Below the pieces are notes generated by a model. The model saw only the letters and a list, made by a program, of their open reading frames with translations. It made no database searches and was not told where the DNA came from. From Methanosarcinales archaeon (lineage in GTDB: Archaea; Halobacteriota; Methanosarcinia; Methanosarcinales; Methanogasteraceae): 38,892 nucleotides of DNA. Location of the stretch: the NCBI GenBank assembly GCA_030604085.1, contig JAUVWP010000004.1:1-38892 (forward strand). The letters are read 5' to 3'. The position numbers were made by a program, and so were the translations under genes. Of the stretch, positions 16,536 to 26,412 are shown in pieces. The stretch's first letter is position 1, and each line of letters begins with the position of its first letter.

Positions 16536-17915
16536 ATGGCTGGCTATGAGCATAAGAATATTGCTGCGGCTGTGATCATCGCCGCATTTTTGATAGCAAC
16601 GCTTACAGCTACAGCAGCCACAGCAGACGGGCAAGCGAGTATAATAGTCTTCTTTGATCCGGATTGTTCACACTGCAAGGATGCTGATAGGGTACTGGAT
16701 CGGATCGAAGGGCAGTTCGGGGACCGGATACTCATCAGCGAATACGATTCCAACACGGCTACCGGAATTAAGATGATGGACGGGTACGGGATCGTTGAGA
16801 TCCCTTCGATGGTGGTGCAGGAGAGAGAGATCATACTGTACAGTGATTACGAGAACAATCTCTCAAAACTGGAGAATCTTCTTGTAAGTTCGATAAATAA
16901 CGCGCTTTATGATCCGGAGATCGAGGTTTACAAGGAGATCAGTCCTGTCAAGTTAAATCCTGGCGAGAACGTTACGGTAACGGTCTCTATGGCAAACAAG
17001 AAGAATATAACGACGGATGTGATCCTGATCGACAGTTATCCTGATTTTTTCAGAATAATAGAAGGTGAAACTGCATGGAACGGGACACTATCTCCGGGAG
17101 AGGCGAGAAACATAACTTATGCAGCTCGTGTCGATCCGAAAGCGCCCTCGGGAAATCATAAGATAGAAGGCGCACAGATAAGCTACCGAAGCGGGGACGC
17201 AGAGAAAAGTGCTGTTTCAAATACGGTAATCATCCGTATAGCGGTAGTACTGACTTTGTTCACGGTGTTTCTGGCAGGACTCGTGGCAGGGGCAAATCCG
17301 TGCCTCTTTGCAGTGGTGGCTTTCATGGCGGCGATGATACTATCGAATACCGGGAAGAAGTCCGAGGTCATGAAATTCATTGTTATCTTCTCTTTCGGGA
17401 TATTTCTGGTGTATCTCCTGACCGGAATCGGTCTTTTGTCGTTTGCAAGTGATTTGAGCTCATTAAACCTCGTTCTCGGCGCGATCACCATAGCACTGGG
17501 TGTCATGCACATCTACGACTACTTTTACATAAAAATAAAGGCGAAATCACTCTTCGAGAGTTCCAGGTTTATGAAAGGCGTGATGGAACGGATGGTCAAG
17601 GAGAACAGTGTCCTCTCTGCACTGGGTCTGGGCGCCCTATTCTCGCTTGTGAAAGCACCGTGTGTGGGCGCTATCTACCTGACGATACTAAACCTCATCG
17701 CGGTACAGAAAGCGGAACTTGAAGGGATCGTATATCTATGTGTGTATAATTTTGGCGTGATCCTCCCACTACTGATAATCGGAACCGCTATCGTCGTCGG
17801 GTTGAGTCCGACAAAGGTGGACCGGTTCAGGAAGGAGAAGAGAGCCATGATAAGACTGGTAACCGGAATAATTCTGGTTGTGCTTGGCGTGTTCCTGACG
17901 TTTGATATGATCTGA
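16536..17915 (+). CDS. Thioredoxin domain – Ig-like linker – CcdA/DsbD-type membrane domain fusion
   Basis: VFFDPDCSHCKDADRVLDRI; PVKLNPGENVTVTVSMANKKNITTD…; GLVAGANPCLFAVVAFMAAM and SLVKAPCVGAIYLTIL. Confidence 0.85.
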   Translation: MAGYEHKNIAAAVIIAAFLIATLTATAATADGQASIIVFFDPDCSHCKDADRVLDRIEGQFGDRILISEYDSNTATGIKMMDGYGIVEIPSMVVQEREIILYSDYENNLSKLENLLVSSINNALYDPEIEVYKEISPVKLNPGENVTVTVSMANKKNITTDVILIDSYPDFFRIIEGETAWNGTLSPGEARNITYAARVDPKAPSGNHKIEGAQISYRSGDAEKSAVSNTVIIRIAVVLTLFTVFLAGLVAGANPCLFAVVAFMAAMILSNTGKKSEVMKFIVIFSFGIFLVYLLTGIGLLSFASDLSSLNLVLGAITIALGVMHIYDYFYIKIKAKSLFESSRFMKGVMERMVKENSVLSALGLGALFSLVKAPCVGAIYLTILNLIAVQKAELEGIVYLCVYNFGVILPLLIIGTAIVVGLSPTKVDRFRKEKRAMIRLVTGIILVVLGVFLTFDMI

Positions 17916-18014
17916 GCGGGCGCCACAAAAAGTTAAATAGAATATAGTTTACAAGTATTATTTGCAAACAATCGAGATACGTTCTCTACGGGGAGTTGAA
18001 AGAGATGATATTCG

Positions 18015-20309
18015 ATGGAACCAATTGATAAAAAAGACTTAAGCGAGCGTGATATTTGCACCAAATATATCACTCCCGCGATCCTTCAAGCGGGGTGGGA
18101 TTTAAATACCCAATTCCGGGAAGAAGTTGCCTTCACCAGAGGCAGAGTGATAGTAAAAGGACAGCGTTCATCAAGGGCGAATCCTAAACGAGCGGATTAC
18201 ATACTTTATTATAAACCTAATATTCCCATCGCCGTCATCGAGGTGAAAAATAATAATCACAGTGTTGGCGATGGTATGCAACAGGGTCTTGTCTACGCCG
18301 AAATGTTGGACGTTCCTTTTGTTTATAGCTCGAATGGTGACGCTTTCTTGGAACACGATCGCACTGCCACTTCTGGTCAAATAGAGCAGGAGATTATGCT
18401 CCATGCTTTTCCTTCACCTGAAAATTTATGGCAGCGGTATTGTGCATGTAAAGGAATAGATGATTCGACCAATGAAATCATCACTCACGATTATTATACT
18501 GATAGCAGCGGCAAAGCACCACGATACTACCAACAAACCGCCATTAACCGAACTGTTGAAGCTATAACCAAGGGACAAAAGCGGATTCTTCTGGTAATGG
18601 CTACAGGAACCGGGAAAACTTATACGGCTTTTCAGATAATCTGGCGTTTGTGGAAATCTCGTATTAAAAAACGAATATTGTTCCTTGCGGATCGTAATAT
18701 TCTGGTCGATCAAACACGGACGAATGACTTCAAACCCTTTGGCAAGGCGATGACAAAGATCAAAAATCGTCAGGTCGATAAGTCCTATGAAATTTACCTA
18801 TCTCTCTATCAAGCGGTCACGGGAACGGAGGAAGAGAAGAACATTTACAAGCAATTCTCGCCGGATTTCTTCGATCTTGTTGTGGTGGATGAATGCCACC
18901 GTGGGAGTGCTGATAAGGATTCGGCATGGCATGAAATCCTCAAATACTTTTCATCTGCAACCCACATTGGGATGACTGCAACACCAAAAGAAACAATGTA
19001 TGTTTCCAACATCCACTACTTTGGTGAGTCGATCTACACATATTCACTTAAACAGGGAATTGAAGATGGCTTTCTGGCGCCGTATAAAGTGATACGGTTT
19101 GATCTGGACAAAGATCTCATGGGCTGGCGTCCGGAAAAGGGAAAGCAAGATAAGTACAAGCATGAGATTGAAGATCGTATATATAATCTGAAAGACTTCG
19201 ACCGGGATATTGTGCTTGAACAACGCACCCAGTTAGTGGCTAAGAAGATTACAGAGTTTTTGAAGGCGACAAATCGTTATGACAAAACCATTGTGTTCTG
19301 TGAAAACATTGACCATGCTGAGCGGATGCGTCAGGCACTTGTTAATGAAAATGGCGATCTTGCGGCACAAAATAGTAAGTACGTCATGAGGATTACAGGC
19401 GATAACCCTGAAGGTAAAGCAGAACTTGACAATTTCATCCTGCCAGAGAGTCGGTATCCGGTTATTGCTACCACATCCAAACTATTAGCAGTGGGGGTTG
19501 ATGTGCAGACTTGTAAGCTCATAGTCCTTGATCAGCGTATCCAGTCCATGTTCCAGTTTAAACAGATTATCGGCAGAGGGACGTGTATCAATGAGGATTT
19601 TGATAAGTATTTCTTCACTATTATGGATTTCAAAAAAGCCACTGAGCTTTTTGCTGATCCCGATTTTGACGGTCCTCCGATAGAAACCTACAAGCCAGAG
19701 GCTACCAGACCCACTGTTCAGCGTGTCAAACCTCCTGGCCCCGGGACAAAATATGTGGTGGATGACGTGGAGGTGTGGGTTGTTGCCGAGCGTGTGCAGT
19801 ATTACGGCAAATATGGCAAATTGATTACAGAATCACTCAAGGATTACACCCGCAAAACCGTGCTCAAGGATTTCACTTCACTGGACTCTTTTCTTAATTA
19901 CTGGGGTGGGGCAGAACAAAAGTTAGCAGTCATCAGGGAACTTGAAGAACATGGCGTGATGTTTGAAGAATTGGAAAAACATGTGGGAAAGGACTATGAC
20001 CCATTTGACCTGATCTGCCACGTAGCATTTGATCAACCGCCTCTCAGCCGACGGGAGCGGGCTAAACAGGTTCGTAAAAGCAACTACTTCACAGAGTACG
20101 GCGAACGTGCCTGCGCTGTTCTTGATGCGCTGCTGGATAAGTATGCTGACGAGGGTATTGAGAATATTGAGAGCATGGATGCACTCAGGATACAACCCAT
20201 TAATCAACTTGGAACTCCGATTGAGATTGTTGATCTCTTTGGCGGAAAAGATAATTATCTTGCAGCGGTTCGGGGACTGGCGGCACAGATATATATGGCA
20301 GAGGCTTAA
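18015..20309 (+). CDS. hsdR: Type I restriction endonuclease subunit R
   Basis: [11 protein letters not shown] nuclease motif, [30 protein letters not shown] helicase motifs. Confidence 0.96.
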   Translation: MEPIDKKDLSERDICTKYITPAILQAGWDLNTQFREEVAFTRGRVIVKGQRSSRANPKRADYILYYKPNIPIAVIEVKNNNHSVGDGMQQGLVYAEMLDVPFVYSSNGDAFLEHDRTATSGQIEQEIMLHAFPSPENLWQRYCACKGIDDSTNEIITHDYYTDSSGKAPRYYQQTAINRTVEAITKGQKRILLVMATGTGKTYTAFQIIWRLWKSRIKKRILFLADRNILVDQTRTNDFKPFGKAMTKIKNRQVDKSYEIYLSLYQAVTGTEEEKNIYKQFSPDFFDLVVVDECHRGSADKDSAWHEILKYFSSATHIGMTATPKETMYVSNIHYFGESIYTYSLKQGIEDGFLAPYKVIRFDLDKDLMGWRPEKGKQDKYKHEIEDRIYNLKDFDRDIVLEQRTQLVAKKITEFLKATNRYDKTIVFCENIDHAERMRQALVNENGDLAAQNSKYVMRITGDNPEGKAELDNFILPESRYPVIATTSKLLAVGVDVQTCKLIVLDQRIQSMFQFKQIIGRGTCINEDFDKYFFTIMDFKKATELFADPDFDGPPIETYKPEATRPTVQRVKPPGPGTKYVVDDVEVWVVAERVQYYGKYGKLITESLKDYTRKTVLKDFTSLDSFLNYWGGAEQKLAVIRELEEHGVMFEELEKHVGKDYDPFDLICHVAFDQPPLSRRERAKQVRKSNYFTEYGERACAVLDALLDKYADEGIENIESMDALRIQPINQLGTPIEIVDLFGGKDNYLAAVRGLAAQIYMAEA

Positions 20310-20347
20310 TTCTTATAACTCGTCAATTGCGAAAAAGGAATAAAACG

Positions 20348-21799
20348 ATGTCCATTAGCACTACCATCAAAACAATTCAGGATATAATGAGAAAGGATGC
20401 TGGCGTGGATGGCGACGCCCAGCGTATCAGCCAGCTTGTGTGGATGATTTTTCTAAAGATCTTCGATGATCGCGAAAAAGAATACGAGTTGATGGATGAT
20501 GGTTACGTATCACCAATGCCTGATCGGCTGCGCTGGTGCAATTGGGCGGCTGACCCGGAGGGCATTACTGGTGATGAATTGCTGGATTTTGTGAATAATG
20601 ACCTGTTCAAGACGTTAAAGGATTTGTCTCTTGCTGTTGAGGGGGATCGGCGTGGTTTTGTAGTCCGCAGCGTGTTTGAGGATGCATACAACTACATGAA
20701 ATCCGGCACTCTCATGCGACAGGTCATCAATAAGATAAACGAGATCGATTTCAATAAAACTGATGACATGAATCTTTTTGGGGACATCTACGAACAAATA
20801 TTAAAAGACCTCCAAAGCGCAGGCAATGCAGGGGAGTTTTACACGCCCCGTGCGGTTACCCGGTTCATGGTGGACATGGTTGACCCGAAGCTTGGCGAAA
20901 AGATGCTTGATCCTGCATGTGGGACTGGTGGTTTTCTGACTGCGACCATTGACCATGTGCGCGAAAACTATGTGAACAGCATCGAAGATGAAGCAATACT
21001 TCAAAAGTCAATTTCCGGTGTGGAGAAAAAGCCCCTTCCACATCTTCTCTGTGTAACAAACATGCTTCTACACCGCATTGAAGACCCTTCGCAAATCCGG
21101 CATGATAACACCCTTGCACGACCTCTGCGTGATTACGGGCTTAAGGAGCGGTTGGATGTTATTGTCACCAATCCGCCTTTTGGCGGGATGGAGGAAGATG
21201 GCATCGAATCCAATTTCCCGGCAGCTTATCGCACGAGAGAAACCGCTGACCTTTTTCTTATGCTCATCGTGCATCTGCTAAAAGACGGCGGGCGCGGTGC
21301 CATTGTCCTGCCTGACGGGACGCTGTTTGGCGAGGGTGTAAAGACCCGCATCAAGGAGGAGTTGCTTGAGAAGTGCAACCTGCATACCATTGTGCGCCTG
21401 CCGAATGGCGTATTCAGTCCATACACCGGCATCAAGACCAATCTGCTATTTTTCACAAAAGGAGAGCCTACGAAAGAGGTCTGGTATTATGAGCATCCAT
21501 ATCCTGAAGGGTACAAGTCCTACTCCAAGACAAAACCCATGCGCATAGAGGAGTTTACTCCTGAGAAGGCATGGTGGGGTGAGCGTGTTGAAAATGATTT
21601 TGCATGGAGGGTTTCTGTTGAGGAGATCAAGAGCAATGGATACAATCTGGATATAAAGAACCCTAATGTGGAGGATGCGAGCCACGGTGACCCTGATGAA
21701 TTATTGCAAGACTACCAGCAGTTGCTCCATGATATTGGTGATACCCGCGGCAAGCTCAGGGATGAACTTGTGGATGCGCTTGGCGGAATGAAAGTATGA
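20348..21799 (+). CDS. hsdM: Type I DNA methyltransferase subunit M
   Basis: GEFYTPRAVTRFMVDMVDPKLGEKMLDPACGTGGFL and VTNPPFGG motifs. Confidence 0.97.
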   Translation: MSISTTIKTIQDIMRKDAGVDGDAQRISQLVWMIFLKIFDDREKEYELMDDGYVSPMPDRLRWCNWAADPEGITGDELLDFVNNDLFKTLKDLSLAVEGDRRGFVVRSVFEDAYNYMKSGTLMRQVINKINEIDFNKTDDMNLFGDIYEQILKDLQSAGNAGEFYTPRAVTRFMVDMVDPKLGEKMLDPACGTGGFLTATIDHVRENYVNSIEDEAILQKSISGVEKKPLPHLLCVTNMLLHRIEDPSQIRHDNTLARPLRDYGLKERLDVIVTNPPFGGMEEDGIESNFPAAYRTRETADLFLMLIVHLLKDGGRGAIVLPDGTLFGEGVKTRIKEELLEKCNLHTIVRLPNGVFSPYTGIKTNLLFFTKGEPTKEVWYYEHPYPEGYKSYSKTKPMRIEEFTPEKAWWGERVENDFAWRVSVEEIKSNGYNLDIKNPNVEDASHGDPDELLQDYQQLLHDIGDTRGKLRDELVDALGGMKV

Positions 21800-23451
21800 A
21801 TCCTGAGACGTTTTTTGATAAATTCGGGCTGCTTGCTGATACGCCAAATGGCGTGCAGAAACTGCGCGAGCTTATTTTACAACTGGCAGTGTAGGGGAAA
21901 CTTGTGCCGCAAGACTCGGATGATGAGCCGGCGGCGGTGCTGCTGGAGAAGATTCGGACTGAGAAGGAGAAGTTGGTTAAGGAAAAGAAAATTAAAAGAA
22001 TAAAGCAATTACCTCCAATTGAAGATGATGAAATTCCATATGAAGTTCCTGATAGTTGGGTTTTGTGTCGATTATCAGAAATAATCCAAATTTCGTCAGG
22101 CGATTTCTTGCCATCACATAATATGGCAAAAGATGGTTCTATACCAGTCTTTGGTGGCAACGGAATTACAGGTTATCATGACCAATATAATGTCAAAGAA
22201 CCAACTTTAGTTATTGGTAGGGTCGGATTTTATTGTGGGAGCGTGCACATAACGCCAGAACTTGCTTGGATAACAGACAATGCTTTTTCCACATATTTTT
22301 CAAAATCACATATCGATTTAAAATTCTTGTACTGGCTCTTAAAAGGTACAGACCTGTCAATTAGGGATAATTCAACTGCACAACCAGTAATATCTGGAAG
22401 AAAAATTTATCCGATTATTGTTGGTCTCCCACCATTCCAAGAACAAAAACGCATCGTCGCCAAAGTTGACCAGCTCATGGCGCTCTGCGACGAACTGGAA
22501 GCCCGGCAGCAGAAGAAGCAGGAATCCCGCCTGCACCTCAACAGCGCCGCGCTTGATAGGCTGCTGACCGCCCACGAGCCTGACGAGTTCGCCCACCACT
22601 GGCATCGCATCTGCGATAACTTTGACCTGCTCTATGGTGCTCCTGAAACCGTGGGCGAGCTTCGCAAGGCTATACTGCAACTGGCGGTGCAGGGGAAGCT
22701 TGTGCGGCAGGATTCGAATGATGAGCCGGCGGCGGTGCTATTGGAGAAGATAAGGGCAGAGAAGGAGAGGTTGGTGAAGGAAAAGAAGATTAAGGTAGCA
22801 AAAGCGCTACTCCCGATCAAGGGTGATGAGTGGCCGTATGAATTACCCAAAGAATGGAAATTGGTGAGGTTAGGTGAATTAGTAGAGTCAATGACAAATG
22901 GAATTTACAAACCATCTAAGTACTACTCAGACAACGGGATTGCTTATTTCAGAATGTATAATATCCAAAGAGGTAAGATAAATTATTTAAATCTCAAACG
23001 AATGCTTCTGGAAGATGATGAAATAGAACGATATCGTCTCGTTTCAGGAGACTTACTCGTAAATCGTGTGAATAGCAGAGAATTGGTTGGCAAGGCTGGT
23101 GTTATTAATCTTTTTGAAGAATCTTTAATATTTGAAAGCAAAAATATTCGAGTAAGATTCATAATTTGTGAGGAGTTACCTGAATATATAAATATATTAT
23201 TCCAAACCCGTGAAGTGCGTGAAGTCTTTGAGGGTGATGCAAAACAAACATGTGGTCAGGCTTCGATAAGCCAACCCCAAGTTGCAGGTATTATAACTCC
23301 ATTACCGCCCCTCAATGAACAAAAACGTATCGTCGCCAAAGTTGACCAGCTCATGGCGCTCTGTGACGAACTGGAAGTTAAGATAGAGCAATCACAGACC
23401 GACGGTGAGAAATTGATGGAAGCGGTTGTGGGTGAGATGATTGGCGCATAA
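21796..23451 (+). CDS. hsdS: Type I specificity subunit S, interrupted by in-frame TAG at 21892-21894
   Basis: ATG 21796 overlaps hsdM stop; MNPETFFDKFGLLADTPNGVQKLRELILQLAV*GKLVPQDSDDEP…; two TRD half-repeats. Confidence 0.92.
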
Positions 23452-23503
23452 ATTTAAATGCAGCGCCGAAATTTGGAAACACAAAAGCAAAAGATACTAT
23501 TAA

Positions 23504-23527
23504 ATACCAATAGATACACATTGGTAT
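23504..23527. promoter_or_regulatory. Palindrome ATACCAAT-N8-ATTGGTAT immediately upstream of the RHH antitoxin
   Basis: Arms 23504-23511 and 23520-23527, ending 2 nt before ATG 23530; flanking AGATAC/GTATCT half-sites. Confidence 0.6.
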
Positions 23528-23529
23528 CT

Positions 23530-23790
23530 ATGACTCATGTAAATCCGCAGATAAATATACGTTTGCCCCCCAAATTACAATCAGCTACCGAACAGTATGT
23601 CGATAATTATGGTTACAAGAATATTCAGGAATTTATTCTTGAAGCGATCAGGGATAAAATCTTCAGGGATAACAAATATGATGAAACACTCTCCGGCAAA
23701 GAGATTGATCTGATCGAAAAACTATTATCAGCCTCCATTGAGAAAGGCAAAATAAGAGACCATAATGATATCATCAAAGCCCTGCAATGA
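23530..23790 (+). CDS. Ribbon-helix-helix (CopG-like) antitoxin
   Basis: PQINIRLPPKLQSATEQYVDNYGYKNIQEFILEAIRDKIF; overlaps the RelE-like ORF. Confidence 0.8.
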   Translation: MTHVNPQINIRLPPKLQSATEQYVDNYGYKNIQEFILEAIRDKIFRDNKYDETLSGKEIDLIEKLLSASIEKGKIRDHNDIIKALQ

Positions 23791-24080
23791 AATTTGAACT
23801 TGTAGCCACAGAATTTTTCATTGAGCAGATAAGGGATCTTGATAGAAAATCCAAGGATCAGATAAAAGAAAAGATCAACCTGATCTCGTCAGATCCATTT
23901 AGATTTAAAAGGATTCATTCTAAAACAGTACATAATGTATTCAGGGTCCGGCTGAACATCCAGAGCAAAGAGATGAGACTTATCTATGCAGTATTATCCC
24001 CTAACATCATCCTTGTATGCTTACTGAATCGGAAAAACAACTATACTGATCTCGAAAAATATCTTGGAAAACTAAAATAA
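23787..24080 (+). CDS. RelE/ParE-family toxin
   Basis: FFIEQIRDLDRKSKDQIKEKINLISSDPFRFKRIHS…FRVRLNIQSKEMRLIYAVLSPNIILVCLLNRKNNY. Confidence 0.85.
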   Translation: MKFELVATEFFIEQIRDLDRKSKDQIKEKINLISSDPFRFKRIHSKTVHNVFRVRLNIQSKEMRLIYAVLSPNIILVCLLNRKNNYTDLEKYLGKLK

Positions 24081-24090
24081 AAGGCACACT

Positions 24091-24136
24091 AATGCAATCA
24101 CAACCCGGCGGCGAGAAATTGATGGCGGCGGCATAA
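24091..24136 (+). pseudogene. Remnant of an HsdS C-terminus (…QSQPGGEKLMAAA*)
   Basis: caatcacaacccggcggcgagaaattgatgg resembles caatcacagaccgacggtgagaaattgatgg at the hsdS 3' end (27/31 by eye). Confidence 0.65.
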
Positions 24137-24170
24137 TCTCAAACACAACGCTGATTTTTGCTCAGTTATT

Positions 24171-24224
24171 TTAAGTTTCATTGTCAATATCCTGAACATA
24201 ATCACCCATTTCTCTTTTCTTCAT
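24171..24224 (-). pseudogene. Truncated HepT (HEPN)-like ORF remnant
   Basis: MKKREMGDYVQDIDNET* starts by a 4-bp ATGA overlap with the MNT stop, resembles a HepT N-terminus. Confidence 0.5.
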
Positions 24225-24514
24225 AAGAACACGGCTTCCTCAAGTATATGCTTTCCAATTCTTGGCTTAAGGGCTTTTTTGGAAACAAGATCGACATCCT
24301 GCCCCAAAATATTACTAAGATAGTCTTCAAGTTCAATAAACTTGAAAAAACCAATCGGTTTATTGAACTCAACCAAAATATCCACATCGCTCTCCTCTTT
24401 CTGCTCTCCCCTTACATAAGACCCAAATACTGCAATAGTCTTAACTTTGTACTCTCTGCTAATCAGTTCAAAGTTTTCTTTCAAACGTAGTTTAATCTCT
24501 TCAAATGTCGTCAT
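24221..24514 (-). CDS. MNT-type nucleotidyltransferase (MntA-like antitoxin)
   Basis: KTIAVFGSYVRGEQKEESDVDILVEFNKPIGFFKFIELEDYLSNILGQDVDLV: GSxxxG…SDxDxLV motif. Confidence 0.88.
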   Translation of the reverse strand: MTTFEEIKLRLKENFELISREYKVKTIAVFGSYVRGEQKEESDVDILVEFNKPIGFFKFIELEDYLSNILGQDVDLVSKKALKPRIGKHILEEAVFL

Positions 24515-24569
24515 TTCCTGTACCTTTACAAACAATCCACACCGCTCACCACAAAACCCCCCACCACCC

Positions 24570-24929
24570 TCACCTCGCAGAGACCATCGTGCTGATCACG
24601 TCCCGATTCCGCTTCAGCATCTTCAGTTGATCGGCAGGTCCGATCACGGTCAAGCGGGCTCGGTCGATCGGCTTCTTGAGCAGTTTGTCAAACCACGATT
24701 GATGCACAGCTCCGGGATAGCTCTCGATCTCGATGCCAGAAAACTCGCCAGGGGTTATTTTTGTCATCGTCGCCTCGATTAGCTTCGTCTCCTCCTGCGG
24801 AGTTAGCCCCCTCTCAAGGACGATGATCTTTCCGTTCTCCACGCCATCAAGGATCATGCGTATCTTCTCAACCGATGTTAGCCGATCGAGTTTATCCGAT
24901 GAGACTAGATTCATTTGTATGCCTTTCAT
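24570..24929 (-). CDS. DUF2073 family protein
   Basis: VEKIRMILDGVENGKIIVLERGLTPQEETKLIEATMTKI…; overlaps GTPase gene as commonly seen in methanogens. Confidence 0.8.
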   Translation of the reverse strand: MKGIQMNLVSSDKLDRLTSVEKIRMILDGVENGKIIVLERGLTPQEETKLIEATMTKITPGEFSGIEIESYPGAVHQSWFDKLLKKPIDRARLTVIGPADQLKMLKRNRDVISTMVSAR

Positions 24930-24934
24930 CGAAA

Positions 24935-25579
24935 TCACCCGAAATGGTCTGCGATCTTTTCGTACAGGATATCGATGTTGTCGCCATTAAGCGCTGAGAT
25001 CGGCACCATCGGATGCTGCGGGAACGCGCTCTTGATGCGGGAGGGTGCAGAATTGTCGAGATCGATCTTGTTTGCAGCGATCAGGAGCGGGAGATTGCGC
25101 GCCTCCATATTGCCGATCACAGTGACGTTTACCTGTGTGAACGGGTCTTCGGTCGCATCCATCACCAGGATCACGCCTTCGAGATCGTCGAGCCATCTTA
25201 CCGCCTCGATCACCCCTTCAATGGCTTCCTTTGCCCGCCGCCTCGATTCGTCCTCGGAAAGTCCCTTTGCCATGAAATCCTGAAAATCGATCTTTGTCGC
25301 AAGCCCTGGAGTGTCCACGATATCCAGCGTAATGGCAGCACCGTTTGACTCGATGGTCACGCCTTCCCTGCGGTGCGCTCTTCTCGTCTCGTGTGGGATA
25401 TCAGAGACCGAGCCGACCACGTCCCCTGTAAAGTCCCGCACGATCCTGTTCGCAAGCGTGGTCTTGCCAGCGTTCGGAGGACCGTATATGCCGATCCTGC
25501 GCAGCTTTCCACGCTTGAATATCTTATTAAACGCTGAAGAGATGTTCTTTCTAATCTTTTTTATTATGCCCATTTGCAA
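24935..25579 (-). CDS. Era/Obg-like GTPase
   Basis: GIYGPPNAGKTTLANRI, DTPGLATKI, AANKIDLD motifs. Confidence 0.92.
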   Translation of the reverse strand: MQMGIIKKIRKNISSAFNKIFKRGKLRRIGIYGPPNAGKTTLANRIVRDFTGDVVGSVSDIPHETRRAHRREGVTIESNGAAITLDIVDTPGLATKIDFQDFMAKGLSEDESRRRAKEAIEGVIEAVRWLDDLEGVILVMDATEDPFTQVNVTVIGNMEARNLPLLIAANKIDLDNSAPSRIKSAFPQHPMVPISALNGDNIDILYEKIADHFG

Positions 25580-25656
25580 CCACCGTGATTACGTATCTTG
25601 TTATTGTAATAGTTAACCATTCGTCAGTATAAAGTTTTGTCGGGCATATGTATTTG

Positions 25657-26412
25657 TCAAGGTTTTATTTCTCCTTTCTGTATCAAAATCGCATCTTCAA
25701 GGATCAATTCACCGGTAGCAACCTTTTCGGCAAGAGCACGTGAAATAGTGAGTTCGCCCCCTGTTTTCTCCCTGCTCTGATCCTGAATCGACCGAATCTC
25801 GCCAATCGATGGGGTTATGAACTTTTCTCCAATCGGCGTGCCTTTCAGATGTGCGATTCTGATTGCTGCACGTATATCGGCATCCCTGCCCTTTACCGGC
25901 GTGGTTCCGGTCTCATCCACCAGTTCTATGTAAGCTCCGAGTTTGATCAACGAATTGACGATCTGGGTTCTGATCAGCCGTGCTCCGTGTCCGATGCGGA
26001 TGATCACGTGCCCTGGACGCATGGACTCCATGATTCGAAGCACAGTCCGGTAGACATCCGCCATCGGGACGCAGTAGGTAGAGATCACTGCAGTTTCAGC
26101 GAGCACGGCAACGCCTGTGCGCTCGCCCGGATCGATCCCTATGATGATGCTAACGTCTTTGATATCCCGCAGTTTCATAATCGCGCGATCCACGACCGTG
26201 TCAGCACGCTCCGCGGGACCTGCTACAACGGTGTGATCAGGATCGAAGTCGATCGCGCCGGTCTCCGGCTCAGTGGTGATCACAACTCCGATATGTACCG
26301 GTACCACTTCACCGACTCGGAATGTCGCAATCTTAAGATTTCTCGACCGTATCTCAGAGATGATCGATTGGTGTAGCGAGAAATCATCTGTGATCAGTGC
26401 AATCTGCTTGAT
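25657..26412 (-). CDS. RNase H-fold (RuvC-like) archaeal protein of unknown function; start codon position is ATC
   Basis: IIIGIDPGERTGVAVLAETAVIS motif; GGAGGT SD (26424-26419) with 6-nt spacer precedes ATC at 26412-26410; only canonical alternative is TTG 26430 upstream of the SD. Confidence 0.65.
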   Translation of the reverse strand: MKQIALITDDFSLHQSIISEIRSRNLKIATFRVGEVVPVHIGVVITTEPETGAIDFDPDHTVVAGPAERADTVVDRAIMKLRDIKDVSIIIGIDPGERTGVAVLAETAVISTYCVPMADVYRTVLRIMESMRPGHVIIRIGHGARLIRTQIVNSLIKLGAYIELVDETGTTPVKGRDADIRAAIRIAHLKGTPIGEKFITPSIGEIRSIQDQSREKTGGELTISRALAEKVATGELILEDAILIQKGEIKP

